Shown in pieces: positions 20,702 to 29,422 of a stretch of 64,000 bases of DNA; the stretch's first letter is position 1, and each line of letters opens with the position of its first letter. The DNA lies in assembly GCA_021775095.1 (NCBI GenBank), contig JAJFII010000010.1, forward strand, positions 62,001 to 126,000. Reading direction: 5' to 3'. The position numbers and the translations under genes are program-made. The stretch comes from Rhodospirillales bacterium. Its GTDB lineage: Bacteria; Pseudomonadota; Alphaproteobacteria; Rhodospirillales; Casp-alpha2. Under the pieces are notes generated by a model. It saw nothing but the letters and a program-made list of their open reading frames with translations, was not told the origin of the DNA and searched no databases.

Positions 20702-22180
20702 TTAGGATTTTTCGATCCGGATCGCCACAAACCGAAGACCGCTCTGGCCCTCAACAAGCAATAACACGGATTTACGTCCCTGTTTTTTGGCTTCTTTGAT
20801 TTTTGTTGTGATTTGTTTCGGACTGGATACTTCTTCCTGACCGATTTCAACGATCAGGTCACCGGCACGTATGCCCTTTTCCGCCGCTGGGCCATCATCA
20901 TCGACCTTGGTAATGACCACGCCCTTGGCTTTATCTTCCAATTTAAATTTTTCGCGTAAAGCATCCGTCGCCGAAGATAATGTCAAGCCGAGGTCGTCAA
21001 TATAACTTTCGCCTTTTTTAGCGGACCCCTTGGACGATCCCGTCGACGCGGTTTGTACTTCGTCTTCAAGCTCACCGACTTTCACATCCAATGTCACCAT
21101 CTTTCCGCCGCGCCAGATCTCGACCTTGACCGCTTTTTCGACTTCCGTATCGGCAACAATTTTCGGCAGCAGGCGCATTTCACTAACCCGTTTGCCATTA
21201 AATGTAAGAATGACATCTCCCGCTTTGATTTTCGATTTTGCTGCCGGACCGTCTTCAATAACACTGGCGACCAGTGCCCCTTCCGGTTCTTCCAGACCAA
21301 GGGATTCGGCGATTTCGTCCGTCACCTGCTGGATATGGACACCCAACCATCCGCGTTTGACCTGACCAAATTTACGCAACTGCCTGATAACCGGTGCAAC
21401 GGTGCCAGAAGGAATGGCAAATCCAATTCCCACACTGCCGCCGGACGGGGAATAGATCGCCGTATTCACGCCGATAACCTCACCATCCAGATTAAACATC
21501 GGGCCACCGGAATTGCCGCGGTTAATGGATGCGTCGGTTTGCAAGTAGTCGTCATAGGGGCCGGAATTGATATCACGACCCCGGGCCGAAATGATACCCG
21601 CTGTAACTGTGCCACCCAGGCCGAACGGATTTCCGATGGCGACCACCCAGTCACCTACCCGCGAAAGGTTAGAGTCACCAAATTTTACCGGTTGCAGGGG
21701 GATGTCAGATGTGACCTTTAAAACCGCCAAATCGGTTTTTGGGTCACGCCCCACCAATTCTGCCGTCAGGCGTTTGTCGTCGGACAGGATAACCGTAATT
21801 TCATCGGCATCCTGGATGACATGATTATTGGTCACCACATAACCGTCTTCGCTAATAATAAAACCGGATCCGAGTGATGTCGCCCGGCGCGACCTTTGTT
21901 GTGGCCCGTTGCGGTCAAAAAACTCCTTAAAAAAATCTTCAAATGGCGACCCTGGTGGAAGCTGCGGCAACTCAGGTGCCTTGCCAGCTTCAACGGTCTG
22001 TGTGGTTGATATGTTAACGACCGACGGCAACAATCTTTCGGCCAGGTCGGCGAAACTTTCCGGTGCGGATCGGGCCTGGGCTGTTGCCGCAAATATAACC
22101 AAAGTCAAAAAGGCAAATACTGCCGGCACCAGTATCGACGGTTTTGAGATAGACATAACTTTTAAAGGGGAGGTTCTCAT
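20702..22180 (-). CDS. degP: Periplasmic Do/DegP-type serine protease
   Basis: HtrA-family protease/chaperone of the envelope. The 492-residue protein has an export signal (hydrophobic stretch about 15-35, ending ATAQARSAPES), a trypsin-like domain with His in TNNHVIQDADEI, Asp in DPKTDLAVLKV and Ser in RGNSGGPMFNL, and two PDZ domains (about 290-370 and 400-490). An alternative start at 22156 gives a more usual signal peptide. It is followed on the same strand side by DUF2065-hflC-hflK, so the block forms an envelope quality-control group. DegQ-like paralogues cannot be excluded. Confidence 0.93.
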   Translation of the reverse strand: MRTSPLKVMSISKPSILVPAVFAFLTLVIFAATAQARSAPESFADLAERLLPSVVNISTTQTVEAGKAPELPQLPPGSPFEDFFKEFFDRNGPQQRSRRATSLGSGFIISEDGYVVTNNHVIQDADEITVILSDDKRLTAELVGRDPKTDLAVLKVTSDIPLQPVKFGDSNLSRVGDWVVAIGNPFGLGGTVTAGIISARGRDINSGPYDDYLQTDASINRGNSGGPMFNLDGEVIGVNTAIYSPSGGSVGIGFAIPSGTVAPVIRQLRKFGQVKRGWLGVHIQQVTDEIAESLGLEEPEGALVASVIEDGPAAKSKIKAGDVILTFNGKRVSEMRLLPKIVADTEVEKAVKVEIWRGGKMVTLDVKVGELEDEVQTASTGSSKGSAKKGESYIDDLGLTLSSATDALREKFKLEDKAKGVVITKVDDDGPAAEKGIRAGDLIVEIGQEEVSSPKQITTKIKEAKKQGRKSVLLLVEGQSGLRFVAIRIEKS

Positions 22181-22344
22181 AATTTTAGTAGGTCCCGTTC
22201 AAGACAGATCAAATCACACAGGTGATCTGCAAAGGTTAATCCGAAAAATATGGGACGGCAACGCACCGCCCAAATCTCCAAGCACTGCTTATCAAGCGTA
22301 AATATGGCTTAACCATGGCGTCACTTAGGTTGTTTCGTGACAAT

Positions 22345-22530
22345 TCACCCTCGGACAATCCAAATCACACCAACGCCCAAAGCGGCGCAGGTTAAACCGG
22401 CCAATCGCAATTGCCCCGACGGCATCTCGAAGATTGATGCCATCATGCGCTTCATGCCATCGGGGAACAGGGCGTACAATATTCCCTCGATGGCAATCGC
22501 AAGCGCTAAGGCGGTAACCAATTCACTCAT
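22345..22530 (-). CDS. DUF2065 (YjeT-like) small membrane protein
   Basis: 61 residues with two hydrophobic helices around a short loop (FPDGMKRMMASIFEMPSGQL); the pattern MSELVTALALAIAIEGILYA with AGLTCAALGVGVIWIVRG is that of DUF2065. Its E. coli relative YjeT is likewise encoded just after hflKC, here 21 bases after the hflC stop, which supports both the call and membership of the hflK-hflC operon. Function unknown. Confidence 0.85.
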   Translation of the reverse strand: MSELVTALALAIAIEGILYALFPDGMKRMMASIFEMPSGQLRLAGLTCAALGVGVIWIVRG

Positions 22531-22551
22531 TTTACGCGCAATATCTCGATC

Positions 22552-23427
22552 TTACTGACCTTGAACGGGTACTGGGATCGAGTTAAAGAACTGGAACAAT
22601 TCAGATTCAGGGCTCAAAACCATCGAAGTTCCCGGTTTAATGGAGTTTCCGAAGGCTTCCATGGATCGGTAAAAATCAAAGAATTCCGGATCTTGACCAT
22701 AGGCGTTATTGAGGATGGTTGTTCGCAAACCGTCGCCCTCACCACGCAATATTTCGGAAGTCTTTTTGGCTTCTGAAATGATAATCGTCCGCTGTTTGTC
22801 GGCACGGGCCTGTATTTCCGCTTTTTGTTTTTCGCCGTTCGCGCGCAATTCCGCCGCATGGGCGACACGGTCAGACCGCATTCGATTAAACACCGCCTGC
22901 GCCGTTGTTTCCGGCAAATCCGTCCGGCCAATACGCACATCGATCACCTCTGTGCCAAATTCGGCCGCCTGGGCTTTCATTTGGTTGGTGATGGCCTCCA
23001 TCGACAACTGGCGTTTAGCCGTCAGCATGTCGCCCAACAGGATCCGTCCGATTTCGGAGCGGACGGCAGCATTTAATCGACTGCCAAATAACTGTCGAAA
23101 ATTGGCGTCAGTTAGTGCCTTTTTCCGAAACTCCAAGGGGTCGACGATCTTGTAGCGGGCATATGCATCGACGTTAACACGCTTCTGGTCAGCAAGAATG
23201 ACTTCCTGGGGGGGCGGATCCAAATCGAGAATTCGACGGTCATACAATTCGACGTTCTGAATGAACGGGGTCTTAAAATGCATGCCCGGATCCGTAACAA
23301 CACGAACCGGGTTACCCAACTGCAGGATAAGCGCCTGGGCGGCCTGATGGACGGTAAACAGCGAGCTGTAGGCAATGACTGCAGCAACGACGACCAATAT
23401 ACCCAAAATGGCTAGTGATTTTTTCAT
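22552..23427 (-). CDS. hflC: HflC, SPFH-family regulator of FtsH
   Basis: Inner-membrane partner of HflK; together they form a cage around the FtsH protease and modulate its degradation of membrane proteins. 291 residues: N-terminal membrane helix (about 5-23), SPFH/band-7 domain (AQALILQLGNPVRVVTDPGM), and a long helical region with EVIDVRIGRTDLPETTAQAV and EKQKAEIQARADKQRTIIIS. Start ATG 23425-23427 overlaps the hflK stop by four bases. Confidence 0.95.
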   Translation of the reverse strand: MKKSLAILGILVVVAAVIAYSSLFTVHQAAQALILQLGNPVRVVTDPGMHFKTPFIQNVELYDRRILDLDPPPQEVILADQKRVNVDAYARYKIVDPLEFRKKALTDANFRQLFGSRLNAAVRSEIGRILLGDMLTAKRQLSMEAITNQMKAQAAEFGTEVIDVRIGRTDLPETTAQAVFNRMRSDRVAHAAELRANGEKQKAEIQARADKQRTIIISEAKKTSEILRGEGDGLRTTILNNAYGQDPEFFDFYRSMEAFGNSIKPGTSMVLSPESELFQFFNSIPVPVQGQ

Positions 23428-24533
23428 TGTGCGGCTCCCGTCGTTCTCTTTTTAATTTCGGGTAAAGGCAAATAGGGGACGACGCCGCCTGATCCGCCGG
23501 TACCGCCCTGGTCGATAATTACGATTTCAGAACCGTTGAGGACATCCTGCATGCGTTCCAGATAGATCCGACGTTTGGTAACCGATTTGTTGCCTTTGTA
23601 GGCATTATAAACGGAAAGGAACCGCTGCGCTTCACCCTCCGCTTCATTGATCACCTGCTGACGGTATGCGCCAGCATCCTCGATCATTTTTTGCGCCAAA
23701 CCCTGGGCCCTGGGTACGATGTTGTTGTTGTATGCCCGGGCTTCGTTGACGATCCGCTCCTGGTCCTGCTTGGCCCGCTGCACATCGTTGAAGGCGTCAA
23801 TCACGTCCTGCGGCGGATCCACTTTCTGCAGCTGAATTTTGGCGATAAAAACACCCGTACCATAGTCATCCAAAATTTTCTGGAGCAGGGTCAGGGCATC
23901 GTCCTGGACTTGCTGACGGCTGGTTGTCAGCGCTTCTTCAAGCGGTGTCTGACCGATAATTTCACGCATGGCGCTTTCTGCGGCAATCTTTACCGTGGCT
24001 TCCGGGTTGCGGATGTTAAACAGAAACTCAGCCGCATTTTTGATACGCCACTGGACAACAAAATCGATGTCGATAATATTTTGATCACCGGTCAACATTA
24101 AACTTTCCTGGGACACATCACGGGCACCAACGCTTCCGCCGCGGCTGCCTGTGCCGCGGAATCCGATGTTTATGGTATTGGTATTTTCGACATTGACCTT
24201 AATCACGTCACCGATTGGTGTCGGGGCCCAGAAATGCAGGCCCGGGCCCGTCCGCTTGATATATTCACCAAACAACAATTCAACGCCCTGTTCACCGGGG
24301 TTAACCCGATAGACGCCACTGAACGACCAAAAAATAACGGCAATCAAAGCGACCACAAACAATCCACGTCCACCGCTGGCACCGCCGGGAATAAAACTTT
24401 TCATCTTATCTTGGCTTTTGCGGATCATTTCTTCGATGTCCGGTGGCTGAGGCCCACGCGGCCCACCGCCGCCTGATGGTCCCTGACCACCTCCGCCGCC
24501 CCATGGACCGCCACCCTGATTTTTCCAGGCCAT
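23424..24533 (-). CDS. hflK: HflK, SPFH-family regulator of FtsH
   Basis: Pairs with HflC. 369 residues: glycine-rich N-terminal tail (GGGPWGGGGGQGPSGGGGP), a membrane helix near 57-75, then SPFH domain with YRVNPGEQGVELLFGEYIK and the long helix containing VDPPQDVIDAFNDVQRAKQD and the EAEGEAQRFL motif. ATG 24531-24533. First gene of hflK-hflC-DUF2065; its promoter should be in the divergent 215-base gap to mrp. Confidence 0.95.
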   Translation of the reverse strand: MAWKNQGGGPWGGGGGQGPSGGGGPRGPQPPDIEEMIRKSQDKMKSFIPGGASGGRGLFVVALIAVIFWSFSGVYRVNPGEQGVELLFGEYIKRTGPGLHFWAPTPIGDVIKVNVENTNTINIGFRGTGSRGGSVGARDVSQESLMLTGDQNIIDIDFVVQWRIKNAAEFLFNIRNPEATVKIAAESAMREIIGQTPLEEALTTSRQQVQDDALTLLQKILDDYGTGVFIAKIQLQKVDPPQDVIDAFNDVQRAKQDQERIVNEARAYNNNIVPRAQGLAQKMIEDAGAYRQQVINEAEGEAQRFLSVYNAYKGNKSVTKRRIYLERMQDVLNGSEIVIIDQGGTGGSGGVVPYLPLPEIKKRTTGAAQ

Positions 24534-24639
24534 ATACTGATTTCCTTATAATTAACGTTATAAAATGACTAAAACTTGTAAAACGAATATCCATACTTAC
24601 TTGCTACTGGTCTTAACAGTCGAGTTCCGTTAGGAAATC

Positions 24640-24669
24640 GCTGTCTTATAAGAAGTTGCTGTCTTATAA
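24640..24669. repeat. Direct repeat in the hflK-mrp divergent spacer
   Basis: GCTGTCTTATAA occurs at 24640-24651 and again at 24658-24669, exactly 18 bp apart. It lies about 107 bases from the hflK ATG and 80 bases from the mrp ATG, a place suited to a regulator or to duplicated promoter elements. Confidence 0.7.
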
Positions 24670-24748
24670 ATCGCCATCGCCTGGGCTGCAACGCCTTGGT
24701 TAAATTATATCAACTCAAATATTGGTACATTGAACGGAGTTTGCAAGG

Positions 24749-25912
24749 ATGACAGAGGTTAGCGTCGCGAAGATAGAGGAAACACTGCAAACAGTGATGG
24801 ATCCAATAAGCGGCAAAGACATCATGAGTGCAGGCATGGTTACCGGTCTGCAAACCAAAGACGGCCATGTGGCTTTTGCCATCGAGGTCGATCCGGCGAG
24901 GGGTTCGGAAATGGAACCCATGCGCAAACAGGCCGAAGAGACGGTGTTTGCCATGGACGGGGTTTTGACCGCGACGGTTGTTCTGACGGCAGAAAAATCA
25001 CCCGGCTCCGGCGGCCACGATCATAACCATGGCCCGGCTCATTCGCAAAACACCCAACCGGGCCAACCAGTTGGCCGACCGGCCGGCGGCACACCGGCCC
25101 CGGCGTTATTACCTGGCGTCAAGTCGATCATCGCTGTCGCATCGGGCAAGGGCGGGGTTGGCAAATCCACCACTTCCGTGAATATCGCCCTTGGCCTGGC
25201 CGCCGGCGGCCATAAGGTCGGGTTGCTTGATGCGGATATTTACGGGCCCTCCATGCCGCGCATGATGGGAATCAGCGGCCGACCGGCTTCGGCCGACGGC
25301 AAAACCCTCGATCCCATGGAAAATTTCGGCATCAAAGTCATGTCCATGGGGTTTCTGGTTGAGGAAGATACGCCAATGATCTGGCGCGGCCCGATGGTCC
25401 AGTCCGCCCTGGAACAAATGATGCGGGACGTAAATTGGGGGGAATTGGATGTTTTGGTTGTCGACATGCCGCCAGGTACCGGTGACATTCAACTGACCCT
25501 GGCACAAAAAGTCCCGTTAACCGGATCAATTATCGTCTCAACGCCCCAGGATATCGCCCTGCTCGATGCGCGTAAGGGTTTAAACATGTTCCGCAAGGTC
25601 GACGTACCGGTGTTCGGATTGATCGAAAATATGAGTTATTATCTGTGTCCGAAATGTGGTGACCGGGCGGAAATATTTGGCCATGGAGGTGCCAAATTGG
25701 AGGCCGAACGAATGGGCATGGACTTCCTTGGCGAGGTTCCCTTGCACATTTCGATTCGCGAAACTTCAGATAGTGGCACACCAATTGTTGTTTCGGATGC
25801 GGCCGGCGAACATGCCAAAGCCTATAAGGCAATTGCTGATAAAATCTGGGATAAAATCGAAATCAGCCTGAATGCCAAGTCCAATAGCGGCCCCAATATC
25901 GTCTTTCAATAA
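24749..25912 (+). CDS. apbC: Mrp/ApbC-type Fe-S cluster carrier ATPase
   Basis: MinD-like P-loop ATPase that carries and transfers Fe-S clusters. 387 residues: N-terminal MIP18/DUF59-like domain (about 5-82), a His/Pro/Gly linker (about 88-120, with HDHNHGPAHS), then the ATPase with ASGKGGVGKSTTSVNIALGL, DADIYGPSMPRM, DMPPGTGDIQLTL and the cluster-binding CxxC in YYLCPKCGDRAEIFG. ATG 24749 preceded by GGAG and AAGGA. The His-rich linker may contribute to metal binding (inference). Confidence 0.94.
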   Translation: MTEVSVAKIEETLQTVMDPISGKDIMSAGMVTGLQTKDGHVAFAIEVDPARGSEMEPMRKQAEETVFAMDGVLTATVVLTAEKSPGSGGHDHNHGPAHSQNTQPGQPVGRPAGGTPAPALLPGVKSIIAVASGKGGVGKSTTSVNIALGLAAGGHKVGLLDADIYGPSMPRMMGISGRPASADGKTLDPMENFGIKVMSMGFLVEEDTPMIWRGPMVQSALEQMMRDVNWGELDVLVVDMPPGTGDIQLTLAQKVPLTGSIIVSTPQDIALLDARKGLNMFRKVDVPVFGLIENMSYYLCPKCGDRAEIFGHGGAKLEAERMGMDFLGEVPLHISIRETSDSGTPIVVSDAAGEHAKAYKAIADKIWDKIEISLNAKSNSGPNIVFQ

Positions 25913-25978
25913 GGCCGTAATAATTTTGCATTGAATAACGCATTGATCCGCTTGGGTCTTTGTCTGTTTTCGCCTACC

Positions 25979-26548
25979 ATGAGATCGATGACTAGAGGGC
26001 TCACACATTTCGCCATGTGGGTGGGGGTTTTTGCGGCCTTCGCCATGGGGGCAAGTGCGCGTGCCGAAGAGCTTGATCAATCGGTCAGGGCGCTGCCCCA
26101 GGCGGAATGTACAGAAGTCCGCAAGGGCCTTGAGGATGGGGTTCCCATTCTGCCGGGATTTCGCCAGTTTGAATACGAGTTTGCTCCCAACATTCATGGC
26201 ATAAAGGGCCGATTGTGCCGTTTGCATGCGATTGGCTCCGGCGCTCACATGGAAGGAACCCGCATCCGTTCCCTGGCTGATATGCATGCATTTATTCAGG
26301 CGTCCCTGGAACATATTGGTTGGCGGGAAACCGAAGAAACCAAACGGTTCACGGACCGCTCCCAGTCAGGAAAAGACGTCTTTGCCCTGTTCAAAAATAA
26401 CGCCATCTGCGTCACAACCATCTTGATAAGCCCGGCCCCAGGTTATATTCCAAGCCCAGACACAAAAACCGATAAACAGGTTTATTTAGGTGCCCTCTAT
26501 CCCTACGAACGGGAATGGTGGGTCGCCGTCGACTGTTTCCATTTGTAG
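25979..26548 (+). CDS. Small secreted protein of unknown function
   Basis: No family recognised. From MRSMTRGLTHFAMWVGVFAA the N-terminus is a signal peptide with likely cleavage after SARAEE; the mature part is about 160 residues. It has four Cys (in AECTEVRK, RLCRLHA, NAICVTT and VDCFHL), which could form two disulphides in the periplasm. It starts 66 bases after mrp and ends 20 bases before the next gene, so the three may be co-transcribed. An upstream in-frame start at 25931 is possible. Confidence 0.65.
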   Translation: MRSMTRGLTHFAMWVGVFAAFAMGASARAEELDQSVRALPQAECTEVRKGLEDGVPILPGFRQFEYEFAPNIHGIKGRLCRLHAIGSGAHMEGTRIRSLADMHAFIQASLEHIGWRETEETKRFTDRSQSGKDVFALFKNNAICVTTILISPAPGYIPSPDTKTDKQVYLGALYPYEREWWVAVDCFHL

Positions 26549-26568
26549 CACACCTATAGGCCCCCGTG

Positions 26569-27426
26569 ATGTCGCCCCATGCAAAAGGTCTTTTAATCGC
26601 GACGCTCGGCGTGCTGAGCATCAGCCCGGATACCTTGCTGATCCGTCTGGCCGATCTTGATTATGGCCCGACCCTGTTTTGGCGATCGCTGTTTACATCG
26701 ATGGGGTTAATATTGCTTGTGGTGTGCACAAAACGCCGGGGGACCCTGAAAGCCGTAAAAGATCTGGGGCGGCCCGGGTTGCTGGTCACGGCCCTGTTTT
26801 CCGTGAGTAATCTGGCATTTTTATTGGCGGTTCATCTGACAACCGTTGCCAACACTCTTGTCATTATCAGTACGGCGCCGGTTTTTGCGGCCCTCATGGG
26901 GCGCGTGTTTTTGGGTGAAGCGATCGGCAAACGAACCTGGACCGCAACCCTCATTATCATTGCTGCAATATTTTATATCTTTTCCAAGGATATCCAGGGG
27001 CCGACGTCCTGGGGCAATTTAGGGGCCTTGACCTCAGCAATTGCCCTTTCGGCCACCTTTATTGTGACCCGCCATCAAAAATCCATGGATATGACACCGG
27101 CCATGGCCGGTAGTTCCCTGTTGTCGTTGATCGTCGCCATCCCCCTGGTAGGTACTTTTGTTATTTCCTGGGAAGGTCTGGCGCTGTTTGTCCTTCTCGG
27201 CGGGTTGTTAACGGCGGCGTTTACCCTGTTATTAATAGCGCCGCGCCATATTTCGGCAACGGAAGTCAGCCTGTTGATGCCCCTGGAAACCATTCTGGGT
27301 ACGTTTTTGGTCTGGCTGATTGTTGGTGAACAGCCATCCGAACGGGCGCTCATTGGCGGTCTCATTATTATTTGTGTTTTAACGGTCAATTCACTTGTTG
27401 GAATCCGGCAAAATAAACAGAGCTAA
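26569..27426 (+). CDS. EamA/DMT-superfamily transporter
   Basis: 285 residues in ten predicted membrane helices arranged as two EamA repeats (about 5-135 and 145-280). Conserved features include LFWRSLFTSMGLILL and the proline/acidic pattern in LIISTAPVFAALMGRVFLGE and LLMPLETILGTFLVWLIVGE. The substrate cannot be inferred from sequence; the family exports amino acids and other metabolites. ATG 26569 follows a GTG. It overlaps the convergent folA stop by four bases. Confidence 0.88.
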   Translation: MSPHAKGLLIATLGVLSISPDTLLIRLADLDYGPTLFWRSLFTSMGLILLVVCTKRRGTLKAVKDLGRPGLLVTALFSVSNLAFLLAVHLTTVANTLVIISTAPVFAALMGRVFLGEAIGKRTWTATLIIIAAIFYIFSKDIQGPTSWGNLGALTSAIALSATFIVTRHQKSMDMTPAMAGSSLLSLIVAIPLVGTFVISWEGLALFVLLGGLLTAAFTLLLIAPRHISATEVSLLMPLETILGTFLVWLIVGEQPSERALIGGLIIICVLTVNSLVGIRQNKQS

Positions 27427-27926
27427 GGGCGGCGTTCAAGCACAACAAAACTAAATGCCGGTCCGTCAGCCGATTCCGGCGCGTGGTCCTCGCGCCGCGT
27501 TTCCGTCCAGTTTTCGCTTTTTAAGTCTGGGAACCAGGCGTCGCCGTCAAGGGACCGGTGGATTTCTGTCATGTAGATGCGGTCGGCAAAAGGCATAGCC
27601 AGTTCGTAGATCTGCGCGCCGCCAATGACAAATATTTCGCCCTTGCTGTCGTTGGTGATGGCCGTGGCTTTGGTTATGGCCGCATCCAGATCGTGAACAA
27701 CGTCAACGCCGTCCTGGGTGTATCGCCGGTTGCGGGTCACGACGATATTGCTTCGGCCCGGCAGAGGCCGACCAATGGACTCAAAGGTTTTCCGCCCCAT
27801 GATGATCGGTCCGCCCAGGGTCACCCGTTTAAAATATTTCAAATCCTCGGAAATATGCCAGGGCATGGTACCGCCCAATCCAATGGTCCGATTTTCGGCC
27901 ATGGCGACAATTAATGAAAGCACCAT
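27423..27926 (-). CDS. folA: Dihydrofolate reductase
   Basis: NADPH-dependent reduction of dihydrofolate, regenerating the cofactor consumed by ThyA. 167 residues with LIVAMAENRTIGLGGTMPWH (substrate loop), the acidic active-site residue in SEDLKYFKRVT, IIMGRKTFESIGRPLPGR (NADPH), and IFVIGGAQIYELAMPFADRI. Its ATG overlaps the thyA stop by one base (TGATG), so expression is coupled. Trimethoprim target. Confidence 0.96.
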   Translation of the reverse strand: MVLSLIVAMAENRTIGLGGTMPWHISEDLKYFKRVTLGGPIIMGRKTFESIGRPLPGRSNIVVTRNRRYTQDGVDVVHDLDAAITKATAITNDSKGEIFVIGGAQIYELAMPFADRIYMTEIHRSLDGDAWFPDLKSENWTETRREDHAPESADGPAFSFVVLERRP

Positions 27927-28720
27927 CAGACGGCAATCGGCGCTTTGATGTGGGGGTGCGCGCGATAATCCACGAGTTCAAAGTCATCGAACTGAAAATC
28001 AAAGATGTTGGTTACGTCAGCATTTATCTTCATTTTTGGGAGCGCCATGGGGGCCCGGGACCGTTGCAGGTCGGTCTGGGTAAAATGATTGGTATAGAGA
28101 TGGGCATCACCCAAAACATGGACAAAGTCTCCCACTTCCAGATCAGTGACTTGCGCAATCATCAGGGTCAAAAGGGCATAGGACGCGATGTTGAAAGGCA
28201 CACCCAAAAAAATATCCGCACTGCGCTGGTACAAGAGGCAGGATAACTTGCCGTTGGCCACATAAAACTGGAATAAACAATGACAGGGGGGAAGCGCCAT
28301 TTGATCTATCTCGGCCACATTCCAGGCACAGACGATGTGTCTCCTGGAATGGGGGTTGGTTTTGATTTGGTCAATCAGGTTGGCAATTTGGTCAATTTTC
28401 CCGCCATTGGGAGTAGGCCAGGATCGCCACTGGTGACCGTAAACCGGCCCCAATTCCCCATGTTCATCAGCCCATTCATCCCAGATTTTAACGCCGTTGT
28501 CGTTCAGATATTTAACATTTGTGTCGCCGGCCAAAAACCATAGCAATTCGTGGATGATCGACTTTAAATGCAGTTTTTTGGTGGTGAGAACCGGAAACCC
28601 GTTCTTCAGATCGAAGCGCATCTGATGTCCAAAAACGCTTTGTGTCCCGACACCCGTTCGGTCGCCGCGCGTGATGCCGTTGGTGCGCACATGGTTCAGG
28701 AGATCTAAATATTGCTGCAT
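27926..28720 (-). CDS. thyA: Thymidylate synthase (ThyA type)
   Basis: Converts dUMP to dTMP with methylene-tetrahydrofolate. 264 residues, the normal length. Landmarks: [37 protein letters not shown], the catalytic Cys in [34 protein letters not shown] and [13 protein letters not shown]. First gene of a thyA-folA pair; the 5' side faces the tmRNA promoter. Confidence 0.97.
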   Translation of the reverse strand: MQQYLDLLNHVRTNGITRGDRTGVGTQSVFGHQMRFDLKNGFPVLTTKKLHLKSIIHELLWFLAGDTNVKYLNDNGVKIWDEWADEHGELGPVYGHQWRSWPTPNGGKIDQIANLIDQIKTNPHSRRHIVCAWNVAEIDQMALPPCHCLFQFYVANGKLSCLLYQRSADIFLGVPFNIASYALLTLMIAQVTDLEVGDFVHVLGDAHLYTNHFTQTDLQRSRAPMALPKMKINADVTNIFDFQFDDFELVDYRAHPHIKAPIAV

Positions 28721-28956
28721 GGGTGGCTCAAATCAAAGGGGAGGACGAATCAGCCTATTTTAACCTGCCTGATCGGTGGCGCAAACGTCGATACCCCGAT
28801 TTTACCTTTAAATTTCCCGATCTTCGCCACGGACAGGTAAGGAACCACCAAGCTCGCACCCATAACCGACCGGTTGTGATCATCAATCCCGCCTGTTTAT
28901 CGGCAGACGCAGAATTTTTAACGACACAAATTACCATAGAATCCCAACTTGCAGCA

Positions 28957-28985
28957 TTGCGATTACCGCCGACACGCGCCATATT
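28957..28985 (+). promoter_or_regulatory. Candidate tmRNA promoter
   Basis: TTGCGA (28957-28962) and CATATT (28980-28985) are 17 bases apart and would start transcription near 28992, just before the first structured bases of the tmRNA acceptor piece. The boxes are imperfect; position is the main support. The rest of the 270-base gap after thyA holds open frames on both strands that I do not believe are genes. Confidence 0.4.
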
Positions 28986-28991
28986 AGGGGT

Positions 28992-29332
28992 GTAGGGTTT
29001 ACCCTGCTATGGCGATAAACGCTTATCGGAATAAGCGTTACGGACCCGGGGGCAGTACCCGGCGCCTCCACCAATTTTACACACAGACCAGTCGCTCTGG
29101 TTGGGTGGTGTTTTGGGGGCGAAACAGGATCGACGTGCGTAGTAAAGGTTAAGTTTTCGCTCGGTGTGGATCCGCCGATACCGGACCAAACTTAGTAGTT
29201 GCAAATGACAACTATGCTGAGGCTCGTCTCGCTGCGTAATGCGGTCAGATGAACCACTTCGAAGCCCTTTAGGTTAGCCCTTAAAGGCGGGGTTCGGGAG
29301 GCACCTGGCAACAGAAGCCTCCCACTTCATCA
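28992..29332 (+). ncRNA. ssrA: Circularly permuted, two-piece tmRNA
   Basis: Rescues stalled ribosomes and adds a degradation tag. The acceptor piece comes first: hairpin AACGCTTAT/ATAAGCGTT (29018-29039), T-arm CCGGG/CCCGG with 7-base loop GGCAGTA (29046-29062), then CGCCTCC-A-CCA ending at 29073. A 41-base segment to be removed follows. The coding piece begins GGGGGCG at 29115-29121, which pairs with CGCCTCC over 7 bp to rebuild the acceptor stem. The tag frame at 29201-29239 reads ANDNYAEARLAA-stop; with the alanine charged on the tmRNA the tag is AANDNYAEARLAA. Later the GGGAGGC/GCCTCCC hairpin (29296-29323) closes the coding piece. Outer ends are approximate. This order is the alphaproteobacterial arrangement. 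Confidence 0.93.
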
Positions 29333-29340
29333 AAAACGCG

Positions 29341-29376
29341 TGGATTTTCACATTTTTTTGGATTTTCACATTTTTT
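29341..29376. repeat. Perfect 18-bp tandem duplication before sspB
   Basis: TGGATTTTCACATTTTTT is present twice in direct tandem (29341-29358, 29359-29376), followed by a partial third copy, TGGA. The T-runs directly follow the last tmRNA hairpin and could help terminate or mark the 3' end of the tmRNA precursor; the segment is also the leader/promoter zone of sspB. Confidence 0.9.
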
Positions 29377-29422
29377 TGGATCGAGGCTGGAGTCCACAGC
29401 TCAATCGGAGTAAAAATAGGGC

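Noticed and set aside
28723-28995. 90-codon plus-strand frame after thyA (and a 75-codon minus frame opposite)
   Set aside because: Non-ATG start, overlaps the tmRNA promoter and 5' end, no family resemblance on either strand.
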